From the NCBI GenBank assembly GCA_017858295.1, contig JAFMBU010000044.1, positions 1-11,075 of the forward strand: 11,075 bases of DNA, written 5' to 3'. Shown piece by piece: positions 1-5,853 of this stretch. How positions within the stretch are numbered: position 1 is the stretch's first letter; each line of letters begins with the position of its first letter. The stretch comes from Porticoccaceae bacterium (GTDB lineage Bacteria; Pseudomonadota; Gammaproteobacteria; Pseudomonadales; Porticoccaceae). The position numbers and the translations under genes are program-made. A model generated the notes under the pieces. That model had not been told where the DNA came from. It searched no databases and worked only from the letters and a program-made list of their open reading frames with translations.

Positions 1-1094
1 GTAAAGCCGCCAGGAATGGTTTCGTTGAAGTTAAAGCAGTTATCATCAGCTTTCAAACCAGTAATAGCTGCTGCGAGAGCAGCACTGGTTGGGTCTGAAG
101 CATCAACTGCATACTGGTCACAGTTGCCTGACATATCGCCAGTCGTATCACCAACTAACAAGTTTGCACCGTCAGCATAAACACCACCACGGTTTGTCGG
201 GTTACGGAAGTAGAAACCACCGTCGACATCTTTGCTGGCATAGTTGGCATAACCGTACAGCTCAACACTATCAGTCAGCTGGTTGCCGAAATTAACGAAC
301 AATTTAAGGTCATTATCAACAAAAGGACGGCCCCACTTCTGCGCTGGATCAGCAACTGGGAAGCCTGCGGCGATTAGGTCTGCAGCATCGGTGCGCTGCT
401 CTGAACGAACAGTTTCATCAGATGAACCGTATTCCAAAGTGACGTTGGCAAAGCCATTCTCGCCAAGCTCCATACCCATGTTACCGGCGAAGTAAGCCAT
501 GTCGCCATCGCCTTCAGCGTATTGACCCATACGGATCTGAGCAGAACCACCTTCGCTTGCATCTTTCAGCTTAAAGTTGATTACGCCAGCCAGAGCATCA
601 GAACCATACTGAGCTGCTGCACCATCACGCAATACTTCAACGCTCTTTAGAGCCATACCAGGAATAGTGGAAACATCAGCACCGTGAGAACCGTCTGAGA
701 TACCACCAGCAGACCAAACGATAACGCTGGCTCTGTGACGACGCTTGTTGTTTACCAGAATCAACGAGTGATCTGGAGCCATGCCGCGAAGCTGGAACGG
801 ACGTACCAGAGTTGCTGCATCACTGATCGGCTGATCGTTTACTGAGAAAGAAGGAACAGAGTTACGCAGCAGGTTAGCTACGTCCATGTCACCCTGGTTA
901 GTCAGTTCGGCGCTAGTGATAACGTCAACTGCTGCAACTGTGTCAGTAGCTGAACGTGCTTTGGCACGAGTACCTGTAGTTACGATTTCTTCAACCATAG
1001 CGCCTTCTGCGAAAGCGACTGTTGGCAGCACTGCGCTGCTGGCAATAATTGCCGCTGCTAGTGAAGTTAATTTTAAAATGGATGTGTTTTTCAT
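1..1094 (-). CDS. TonB-dependent outer-membrane receptor, N-terminal part (3' end outside window)
   Basis: Reading the minus strand from ATG at 1094 gives ~364 codons open to the window edge, so the gene is partial only because the window ends. Residues 1-29 form a signal peptide (basic start MKNTS, hydrophobic core, cleavage likely after VAFA). A TonB-box-like segment follows (VEEIVTTGTRAKA, about residues 34-46), then a plug domain with typical steps: VAAVDVITSAEL, DVANLLRNSVPSF, a QLRGMAPDHSLILVNNKRRH stretch near residues 102-121, and VEVLRDGAAAQYGSDALAGV near 152-171. The 22-strand barrel begins afterwards and is cut off. The family imports siderophores, vitamins, glycans or other large nutrients using TonB-ExbBD energy; the substrate cannot be told from this part. 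The start is supported by a GGGGGAG ribosome site just upstream. The gene is divergent from the GFA-like gene. Family call is firm; substrate unknown. Confidence 0.93.
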   Translation of the reverse strand, partial: MKNTSILKLTSLAAAIIASSAVLPTVAFAEGAMVEEIVTTGTRAKARSATDTVAAVDVITSAELTNQGDMDVANLLRNSVPSFSVNDQPISDAATLVRPFQLRGMAPDHSLILVNNKRRHRASVIVWSAGGISDGSHGADVSTIPGMALKSVEVLRDGAAAQYGSDALAGVINFKLKDASEGGSAQIRMGQYAEGDGDMAYFAGNMGMELGENGFANVTLEYGSSDETVRSEQRTDAADLIAAGFPVADPAQKWGRPFVDNDLKLFVNFGNQLTDSVELYGYANYASKDVDGGFYFRNPTNRGGVYADGANLLVGDTTGDMSGNCDQYAVDASDPTSAALAAAITGLKADDNCFNFNETIPGGF

Positions 1095-1095
1095 A

Positions 1096-1109
1096 ATCTC
1101 CCCCGAGAT
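1096..1109 (-). promoter_or_regulatory. Hairpin carrying the ribosome-binding site of the TonB receptor gene
   Basis: On the mRNA strand the sequence immediately before the ATG reads ATCTC-GGGG-GAGAT. This is a perfect 5-bp stem with a four-G loop, one base from the start codon. The Shine-Dalgarno core (GGGGGAG) lies across the loop and the 3' side of the stem. This fixes the start codon and could allow translation control by folding. The structure is seen directly; a regulatory role is inference, since a 5-bp stem is only moderately stable. Confidence 0.4.
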
Positions 1110-1198
1110 ATTTAAATTGTGGGATGTTTTATTATTTCTATTTTTAGGCCCATAAATTTGGACCATTGAGCACGGTAACACAAGAATTCGGATGCGCC

Positions 1199-1282
1199 TA
1201 GCTTTTGAAAGCTAACGATGACCAGCGAGTCACGCTACCAAGGATTGGCTTTTAACCACAGGCCTTGCGGGGCTCTTGCCCC
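1199..1282. other. Cluster of four short inverted repeats in the divergent intergenic region
   Basis: The 270 bp between the divergent starts (1095-1364) hold no credible gene. Within 84 bp there are four successive inverted repeats. They are TAGCTTT-TG-AAAGCTA (1199-1214); AGCG-AGTCA-CGCT (1224-1236); CAAGG (1239-1243) paired with CCTTG (1263-1267), with an inner TGG/CCA; and GGGGC-TCTT-GCCCC (1269-1282). Read on the minus strand they would lie in a long leader of the TonB receptor gene. Read on the plus strand they lie upstream of the GFA-gene promoter. They could be a structured leader or small RNA, or operator sites. I recognise no riboswitch class in it, and no U-tract makes it a clear terminator. 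Confidence 0.35.
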
Positions 1283-1301
1283 CCCTCCTCTAGTGATAAC
1301 A

Positions 1302-1329
1302 ATTGTCTTTTAAAAATAGTCGGTATACT
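1302..1329 (+). promoter_or_regulatory. Putative sigma-70 promoter of the GFA-like gene
   Basis: A good -10 hexamer TATACT (1324-1329) is preceded by ATTGTC (1302-1307) with a 16-bp spacer. This predicts a start of transcription near 1336, about 30 bases before the ATG at 1365. The -35 overlaps the palindrome ACAATTGT (1299-1306), which could bind a regulator. Motif matching only; no experimental support. Confidence 0.4.
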
Positions 1330-1364
1330 TGGGCTGCTGAAACTAAAACCTAGGGGGAAATACC

Positions 1365-1763
1365 ATGCCTGAACTGAAGATCCACCAAGGCGCCTGCCAC
1401 TGCGGCGCGATCAAGTTTGAAATCGACGCCCCCAGTCAGTTACACGCCCACGCCTGCAACTGCTCGATCTGTTATATGAGTGCTGGTGATCAAATGATTG
1501 TGCCGGCCTCGAGGTTTCGATTAGTCTGCGGTGCAGAGGCGATAACCACCTATACCTTTAATACAGATGCTGCCCAACACACATTTTGCAAACACTGCGG
1601 TATCAAAGCCTTTTATACACCGCGGTCTAATCCGGATGGTTTTAGCATCAACCTGCGCTGCCTCGACCGCACCTATGTTGAATCTATAGTGGTGGATACA
1701 TTTGATGGTCAGAACTGGGAACAGAACGCGGCCTCTCTAGCCCATCTGTCTCGTGAAGACTAA
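1365..1763 (+). CDS. GFA/CENP-V family zinc-binding protein
   Basis: The 132-residue product matches the GFA (glutathione-dependent formaldehyde-activating enzyme-like) / CENP-V fold, a small zinc-binding beta protein. The cysteine pattern of the family is complete: C11-x-C13 in GACHCGAIKFE, C31-x-C33-xx-C36 in ACNCSICYMSAG, and C75-xx-C78 in FCKHCGIKAFY. These would hold one structural and one second zinc. Length is normal for the family. The ATG at 1365 follows AGGGGG (1352-1357) at suitable spacing. Members occur near many kinds of enzymes, and the name comes from a Paracoccus protein reported to speed glutathione-formaldehyde adduct formation. No formaldehyde or glutathione gene lies nearby, so that activity should not be assumed. 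Probably cytoplasmic, as no signal peptide is seen. It may be transcribed alone or with the next gene 73 bp downstream. Confidence 0.88.
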   Translation: MPELKIHQGACHCGAIKFEIDAPSQLHAHACNCSICYMSAGDQMIVPASRFRLVCGAEAITTYTFNTDAAQHTFCKHCGIKAFYTPRSNPDGFSINLRCLDRTYVESIVVDTFDGQNWEQNAASLAHLSRED

Positions 1764-1780
1764 TAGTAGTAAGCTTGTAG

Positions 1781-1789
1781 TGGTATGCT
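1781..1789 (+). promoter_or_regulatory. Possible extended -10 promoter of the LplT-like gene
   Basis: TGGTATGCT fits an extended -10 element (TG-n-TATGCT), about 48 bases before the GTG start at 1837. It resembles the -10 region of the preceding gene: GGTATACTTGG at 1322-1332 and GGTATGCTTGG at 1782-1792. No convincing -35 is visible, so this is weak. Confidence 0.25.
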
Positions 1790-1836
1790 TGGCGCAGATT
1801 CCACCCCCCTCAAAACAATAAAAATAGGGTACAACT

Positions 1837-3171
1837 GTGAATAAACAACAGGGCCAGTTCTATCTGTTTCGCCAGCGGCGCTTTGTGCCCTTCTTTATTA
1901 CTCAGTTTCTCGGCGCGCTGAATGACAATCTGTTTAAAAATGCCCTGCTGGTAATTATTGTTAGCAGCGGCATCTCCGCCTCGGATAGCAATACCAACTT
2001 CCTCACCAATTTGGCCGCTGGCCTGTTTATCCTGCCGTTCTTTTTATTCTCCACCACTGCTGGCCAGTTAGCAGACAAATATGACAAGGCTTGGTTGATC
2101 CGACGGATTAAGTTTGCCGAAATTCTTATTATGCTCACCGGCAGCTATGCCCTTTACAGCAGCAATATCACATTGATGCTCGGGGTGCTGTTTTTACTCG
2201 GCGTGCAGTCGGCGTTTTTTGGGCCGATTAAGTATTCAATTATTCCCCAGCATCTGGCCGCTGAAGAACTTATGGCCGGCAATGCCCAGGTGGGCATGGG
2301 CACCTTCACTTCAATTTTGATTGGCACACTGATGGGAGCCTGGCTGGTGAGCTACGAGGGCGGCGAGCTATTAGTTGGCTCTGCCGCCATTATGCTGGCC
2401 TTAATCGGCTGGCGCGCCAGTTGCGCGATTCCCGATGCACCATCAGAGGGGGGAGATGTTCCCATCAGCCTCAATCCGATTGCCGACGCTGCGGGCAATA
2501 TTCGCCTGGCCCGTGAAAATATGACAGTGTTCTACTGCATTATGGGCATCTCCTGGTTTTGGTTATTTGGCGGCAGCTTTTTAACTCAGGTACCGAATTT
2601 TGCTGTGACCGTGCTCCAGGGTCATGCCAGTTTAATATCGGTACTTTTAGGCGCCTTTATTGTGGGGGTAGCGATTGGCTCACTGCTCTGCGCCAAAATA
2701 TCCGGTCGCCAGGTTGAACCGGGATTGATCCCCTTTGGCGCCATTGGCCTAACCCTGTTTAGTGCCGATCTGTTTTTTGCCTCAACCAGTTATCAGCTGG
2801 TGAACACGTCAGTAAGTGCAGTAATGCCACTACAGTTTTTAAGCCTCAGCGGCGGTGTGCGAATATTTATCGATCTGGCTGCCATCGGTATGTTTGGCGG
2901 CATGTTTATCGTGCCTCTGTATGCCATGGTGCAGTCGCGCACCCAGAGTCATAAGCGGGCGCGGGTTATAGCGGCCAACAATGTGTTTAATGCTATCTTT
3001 ATGGTTTCTGGGGCATTAATCGGGATTGTCTGCCTAAGTATTGTGCAGATGACCATTCCACAATTTTTTGCCCTGATGTCGGCAGCCAATTTACTCTTTT
3101 TAATGCTCTTGATCTGGCGAGTGCCAGAATTCAAGCTTCGCTTTTTGGCTTGGATAACGAATAATCGCTAG
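1837..3171 (+). CDS. LplT-like major facilitator superfamily permease
   Basis: The 444-residue polytopic membrane protein has about 12 hydrophobic segments. It resembles the lysophospholipid transporter LplT and the MFS part of LplT-PlsC-Aas fusion proteins. Recognisable pieces are FFITQFLGALNDNLFKNALL (NDN at 29-31) in the first membrane segment, FGPIKYSIIPQ (about 128-138) followed by AGNAQVGMGTFTSILIGTLMGA, and GGMFIVPLYAMVQSR (354-368) followed by RARVIAANNVFNAIFMVSGA. In E. coli LplT flips lysophospholipids inward for re-acylation by Aas. Here the protein ends without acyltransferase or acyl-ACP synthetase domains, and neither gene follows, so the substrate is inference. The start is GTG at 1837, supported by AGGG (1826-1829) seven bases upstream. 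The N-terminus before the first membrane helix is short and polar, as in homologues. It could be cotranscribed with the flanking plus-strand genes. Confidence 0.82.
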   Translation: MNKQQGQFYLFRQRRFVPFFITQFLGALNDNLFKNALLVIIVSSGISASDSNTNFLTNLAAGLFILPFFLFSTTAGQLADKYDKAWLIRRIKFAEILIMLTGSYALYSSNITLMLGVLFLLGVQSAFFGPIKYSIIPQHLAAEELMAGNAQVGMGTFTSILIGTLMGAWLVSYEGGELLVGSAAIMLALIGWRASCAIPDAPSEGGDVPISLNPIADAAGNIRLARENMTVFYCIMGISWFWLFGGSFLTQVPNFAVTVLQGHASLISVLLGAFIVGVAIGSLLCAKISGRQVEPGLIPFGAIGLTLFSADLFFASTSYQLVNTSVSAVMPLQFLSLSGGVRIFIDLAAIGMFGGMFIVPLYAMVQSRTQSHKRARVIAANNVFNAIFMVSGALIGIVCLSIVQMTIPQFFALMSAANLLFLMLLIWRVPEFKLRFLAWITNNR

Positions 3172-3248
3172 CCTATAACCGACAGCCTGTAACAAATAAC
3201 AGCCTCGCCGAAAATCTCTGCGAGACAAATCAATAAGGGAATAAAACA

Positions 3249-4532
3249 ATGCAACTCTCCTCAAAAATACTCCTCGGCATGGCCCTTGGCATTGTCGTCG
3301 GCCTGATACTCAATATGATCAGCGACGGCAGTGATTCCGGACCACTAACCGCCTGGGTGGTGGAGTATATATTTGATGTGGTGGGGCGGATTTTTATTGC
3401 CTCATTGAAGCTGCTGGTAGTGCCCCTAGTATTTGTCTCTCTGGTCTGTGGCTCTGCCGCTATGGGTGAAAATGTCAAAATGGGGCGCATCGCTTTTAAG
3501 ACCTTGGCTCTCTATCTGTTTACCACTGCAGTGGCCATCACCATTGCTCTGACTCTGGCAAATATTATCAATCCCGGCATCGGCATTGATACCACCGCGA
3601 CTGCCAGCTATGTGGCGGCTACTCCGCCGGCATTTAAAGACGTACTGATTGGTATATTCCCCACCAATCCTATTCAGGCCATGTCTGATGGCAATATGTT
3701 GCAGATTATCGTCTTTGCTATCTTGGTTGGCGTTGCCATCACTCAGGCAGGAGCTGCGGGCAAGTCGACCCTAGAGGGCTTCCAGGCGTTTAATGATGTG
3801 ATTATGCGCATGGTCACTATTCTTATGCACCTGGCGCCCTTCGGTGTCTTCTGTCTGCTGGCGAAACTGTTTACTGAAGAGGGCTTTACCGCGATCTTCA
3901 ATCTAGCGCTCTACTTTATGACTGTCACTCTGGTGCTGCTGATTCATGCGGGGGTGGTTTACACCAGTATTTTCAGTTTCTTTACCCGCTTAAATCCCCT
4001 GACACTGATTAAGAATATGCGTCCGGCCATGCTCTTTGCCTTTAGTACCTCATCGAGCAATGCGACTATGCCGATCACCATGAATGTAGTGGAGAAGCGC
4101 GTCGGTGTAGATAATTCCATCGCCTCCTTTACTGTGCCTCTGGGCGCCACCATCAATATGGACGGCACTGCGATTATGCAGGGCGTGGCAACTGTGTTTA
4201 TCGCTCAGGCCTATGGTTTGGATTTGGGTCTTACCGAATATCTCGCGGTGATTGCCACCGCAACCCTGGCTTCGGTTGGCACCGCAGGTGTCCCGGGAGT
4301 GGGTTTGATTATGCTCTCCATGGTACTGCAGCAGGTAGGATTGCCGGTGGAGGGCATTGGCTTGATTATCGGTGTCGATCGTCTGTTGGATATGATGCGC
4401 ACCGTGGTCAATGTGACCGGTGACGGCATGGTGACCACAGTAGTGGCGAAAAGCGAGGGGCTGCTCGATGAAGAGATATTCAATGAAGTCTCGGATCGCG
4501 ATGAATACAGCAGTGCGCAGCCAAATAGCTGA
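3249..4532 (+). CDS. Dicarboxylate/amino acid:cation symporter (DAACS/SLC1 family)
   Basis: The 427-residue product is a full-length member of the glutamate/dicarboxylate:Na+ or H+ symporter family (GltP, GltT, DctA, GltPh relatives) of the inner membrane. The hallmark sites are all present. They are the serine-rich hairpin 1 (FSTSSSNATMP, 265-275), the NMDGT cation-binding motif (303-307), hairpin 2 with GTAGVPGVG, and the substrate-binding last helix DRLLDMMRTVVNVTGD (377-392). D381, R384, T385 and N388 lie in that last helix. An arginine at 384 in this helix is usual for acidic substrates such as glutamate, aspartate or C4-dicarboxylates; the exact one is not decidable here. The start ATG at 3249 has AAGGGA (3235-3240) eight bases upstream. 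It stands 77 bp after the LplT-like gene in the same direction. A hairpin overlaps its stop codon. Confidence 0.93.
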   Translation: MQLSSKILLGMALGIVVGLILNMISDGSDSGPLTAWVVEYIFDVVGRIFIASLKLLVVPLVFVSLVCGSAAMGENVKMGRIAFKTLALYLFTTAVAITIALTLANIINPGIGIDTTATASYVAATPPAFKDVLIGIFPTNPIQAMSDGNMLQIIVFAILVGVAITQAGAAGKSTLEGFQAFNDVIMRMVTILMHLAPFGVFCLLAKLFTEEGFTAIFNLALYFMTVTLVLLIHAGVVYTSIFSFFTRLNPLTLIKNMRPAMLFAFSTSSSNATMPITMNVVEKRVGVDNSIASFTVPLGATINMDGTAIMQGVATVFIAQAYGLDLGLTEYLAVIATATLASVGTAGVPGVGLIMLSMVLQQVGLPVEGIGLIIGVDRLLDMMRTVVNVTGDGMVTTVVAKSEGLLDEEIFNEVSDRDEYSSAQPNS

Positions 4533-4546
4533 CATCCAGCTATTTT
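4523..4546 (+). terminator. Terminator-like hairpin overlapping the symporter stop codon
   Basis: AAATAGCTG (4523-4531) and CAGCTATTT (4537-4545) form a perfect 9-bp stem with a 5-base ACATC loop, ending in a short T run (4543-4546). The TGA stop (4530-4532) lies inside the stem and loop. The T tract is short, and ribosomes terminating here would disturb folding. It could be a weak terminator or a 3'-end stabiliser. Confidence 0.4.
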
Positions 4547-4566
4547 GCCAGCGCGTATAAATCACA

Positions 4567-4582
4567 GCGGCTTTCGAGCCGC
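4567..4582 (+). other. GCGGCT-TTCG-AGCCGC hairpin between symporter and RND operon
   Basis: A perfect 6-bp, GC-rich stem is closed by a TTCG tetraloop (UUCG in RNA, a loop known for unusual stability). It lies 21 bases after the preceding hairpin and 78 bases before the adaptor start. It lacks a following T run, so it is not a classic intrinsic terminator. It may protect a 3' end or sit in the leader of the RND operon. Confidence 0.4.
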
Positions 4583-4659
4583 ATAGGTCAACCAATCTAG
4601 TTCAGCCGAGTTACTCAGAGCTTAAAGCTGAGCGCTTGTAATCACGTAAAGGTTTGGAA

Positions 4660-5853
4660 ATGCCACTGTTCAACCGCCAGGGAAAAATCACCGTTGCCGC
4701 GCTATTGGCCGGAATCTTATTTATTGTCGCTGTGGCAACCCTTAAGCCCCAGCCAGAAAAAGTCAAACGTCTGCCGCCCCCGCCACTCTTAGTTGAAGTG
4801 ATTGATGCCGCACCCCAAACCCTGCGTCCAACTATTTCGTCTCAGGGCACTGTGGCGCCGAGGCGGGAAATTGATCTGGTATCTCAGGTATCCGGCAAGG
4901 TAGTTGCCGTTGATCAACGCTATGCCAGCGGGAGCTTCTTCCGTCGGGGGGACAAGTTAATCCAGCTGGAATCCAGCGACTATGAGTTTGCTGTTATCCG
5001 TGCCAGGGCGCAGCTGGCCAAAGCCGAAGAGCAGGTGGCTCTGGAAAAAGGCCGCTCACGTCAGGCCAAGCGAGAATGGCGCGATCTCGGGGATAACACC
5101 GCCAATGCACTGTTTTTGCGCGCGCCGCAGCTGGCCTCTGCCGAAGCAGCTCTGGAATCAGCCCGAGCGGATCTGGATAAAGCCAATCTCGACCTCAGCC
5201 GCACATCCATAGTCACCCCATTTCAGGGACGTATCAGACAGACCTTTGTCGATCTTGGCCAGTACATTACCCCCGGCACTCGCATCGCCAAAATATACAG
5301 CACAGATGTAGTGGAAGTGCGTCTGCCCCTGAGCGACCGACAGGCAGCACTAATTGATCTGCCCGTTAATTTTGAAGATGCCCAGAGCGCCGAGTATCCA
5401 GAGGTGGTGCTACAGCGCAACGTCGGCGGCAAGACCTATAAGTGGCAGGGCAAAATTGTCCGCACCGAAGCCTCCATCGATATTCAGAGCCGCATGACCT
5501 ATGCGGTAGCGGAAGTGCAAAACCCATTCAAAACCGATCCCAATAGCGATCGACCACCCCTTAGCATCGGGCTGTTTGTGGAGGCTGAGATTGCTGGCCG
5601 TCAGATCACCAATGCCATGGAACTACCGAAGAACGTTATTTATCGCGGCAATGAAGTGCTGGTCCTCAATAACAATGACGAAATCAGCTTTACAACTCTA
5701 TCAGTGGTGCAGTCGGATACTGATTCGGTGGTAACCAACAGCATTGAACCCGGCACACGTATAGTTGGAACCCGGATTGCCCTGCCGGTGCCCGGGATGC
5801 GGGTCAAGCCCAGCCCTGTAAACGCTCAAACCAACAGCGATAAGCCCTTATGA
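4660..5853 (+). CDS. RND efflux periplasmic adaptor (membrane fusion protein)
   Basis: With ATG at 4660 the product is 397 residues. I prefer this start to a TTG two codons earlier (4654) because AAAGG at 4648-4652 is seven bases from the ATG. The N-terminus is a membrane anchor (about 10-28) with no lipobox cysteine, then a proline-rich linker (PPPP at 39-42). The first half of the lipoyl domain follows (about 63-106, with DLVSQVSGKVVAVD), then a long alpha-helical hairpin rich in Ala, Glu, Lys and Arg (107-181). The second lipoyl half is about 182-215 (TSIVTPFQGRIRQTFVDLGQ), followed by the beta-barrel and membrane-proximal domains. It would link the inner-membrane permease encoded next to an outer-membrane channel of the TolC type, which is not in the window. 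The genes overlap by four bases, which indicates an operon with translational coupling. Substrate unknown. Confidence 0.92.
   Translation: MPLFNRQGKITVAALLAGILFIVAVATLKPQPEKVKRLPPPPLLVEVIDAAPQTLRPTISSQGTVAPRREIDLVSQVSGKVVAVDQRYASGSFFRRGDKLIQLESSDYEFAVIRARAQLAKAEEQVALEKGRSRQAKREWRDLGDNTANALFLRAPQLASAEAALESARADLDKANLDLSRTSIVTPFQGRIRQTFVDLGQYITPGTRIAKIYSTDVVEVRLPLSDRQAALIDLPVNFEDAQSAEYPEVVLQRNVGGKTYKWQGKIVRTEASIDIQSRMTYAVAEVQNPFKTDPNSDRPPLSIGLFVEAEIAGRQITNAMELPKNVIYRGNEVLVLNNNDEISFTTLSVVQSDTDSVVTNSIEPGTRIVGTRIALPVPGMRVKPSPVNAQTNSDKPL

Noticed and set aside
886..1155. 89-codon plus-strand frame over the receptor signal-peptide region
   Set aside because: It is antisense to the TonB receptor N-terminus, which has a clear signal peptide, TonB box and plug domain; the low-complexity product is a by-product of that coding strand.
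1199..1282. Known riboswitch, tRNA or intrinsic terminator in the divergent intergenic region
   Set aside because: No T-loop or anticodon arm pattern, no cobalamin, TPP, SAM or c-di-GMP consensus elements, and no T tract after the GC hairpin on either strand.
1365..1763. Calling the GFA-like gene a formaldehyde detoxification enzyme
   Set aside because: The fold and zinc cysteines fit, but no glutathione or formaldehyde gene is nearby and most family members have no such proven activity.
4050..4595. 181-codon open frame on the minus strand opposite the symporter
   Set aside because: It lies antisense to a full-length symporter with intact motifs, its product is rich in His and Ser with no recognisable domain, and it has no ribosome site; it is a frame shadow.
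4611..4642. Promoter of the RND operon (TTACTC and TGTAAT)
   Set aside because: The spacer would be 20 bp and both hexamers are poor; the CTCAG...CTGAG repeat there is also weak.
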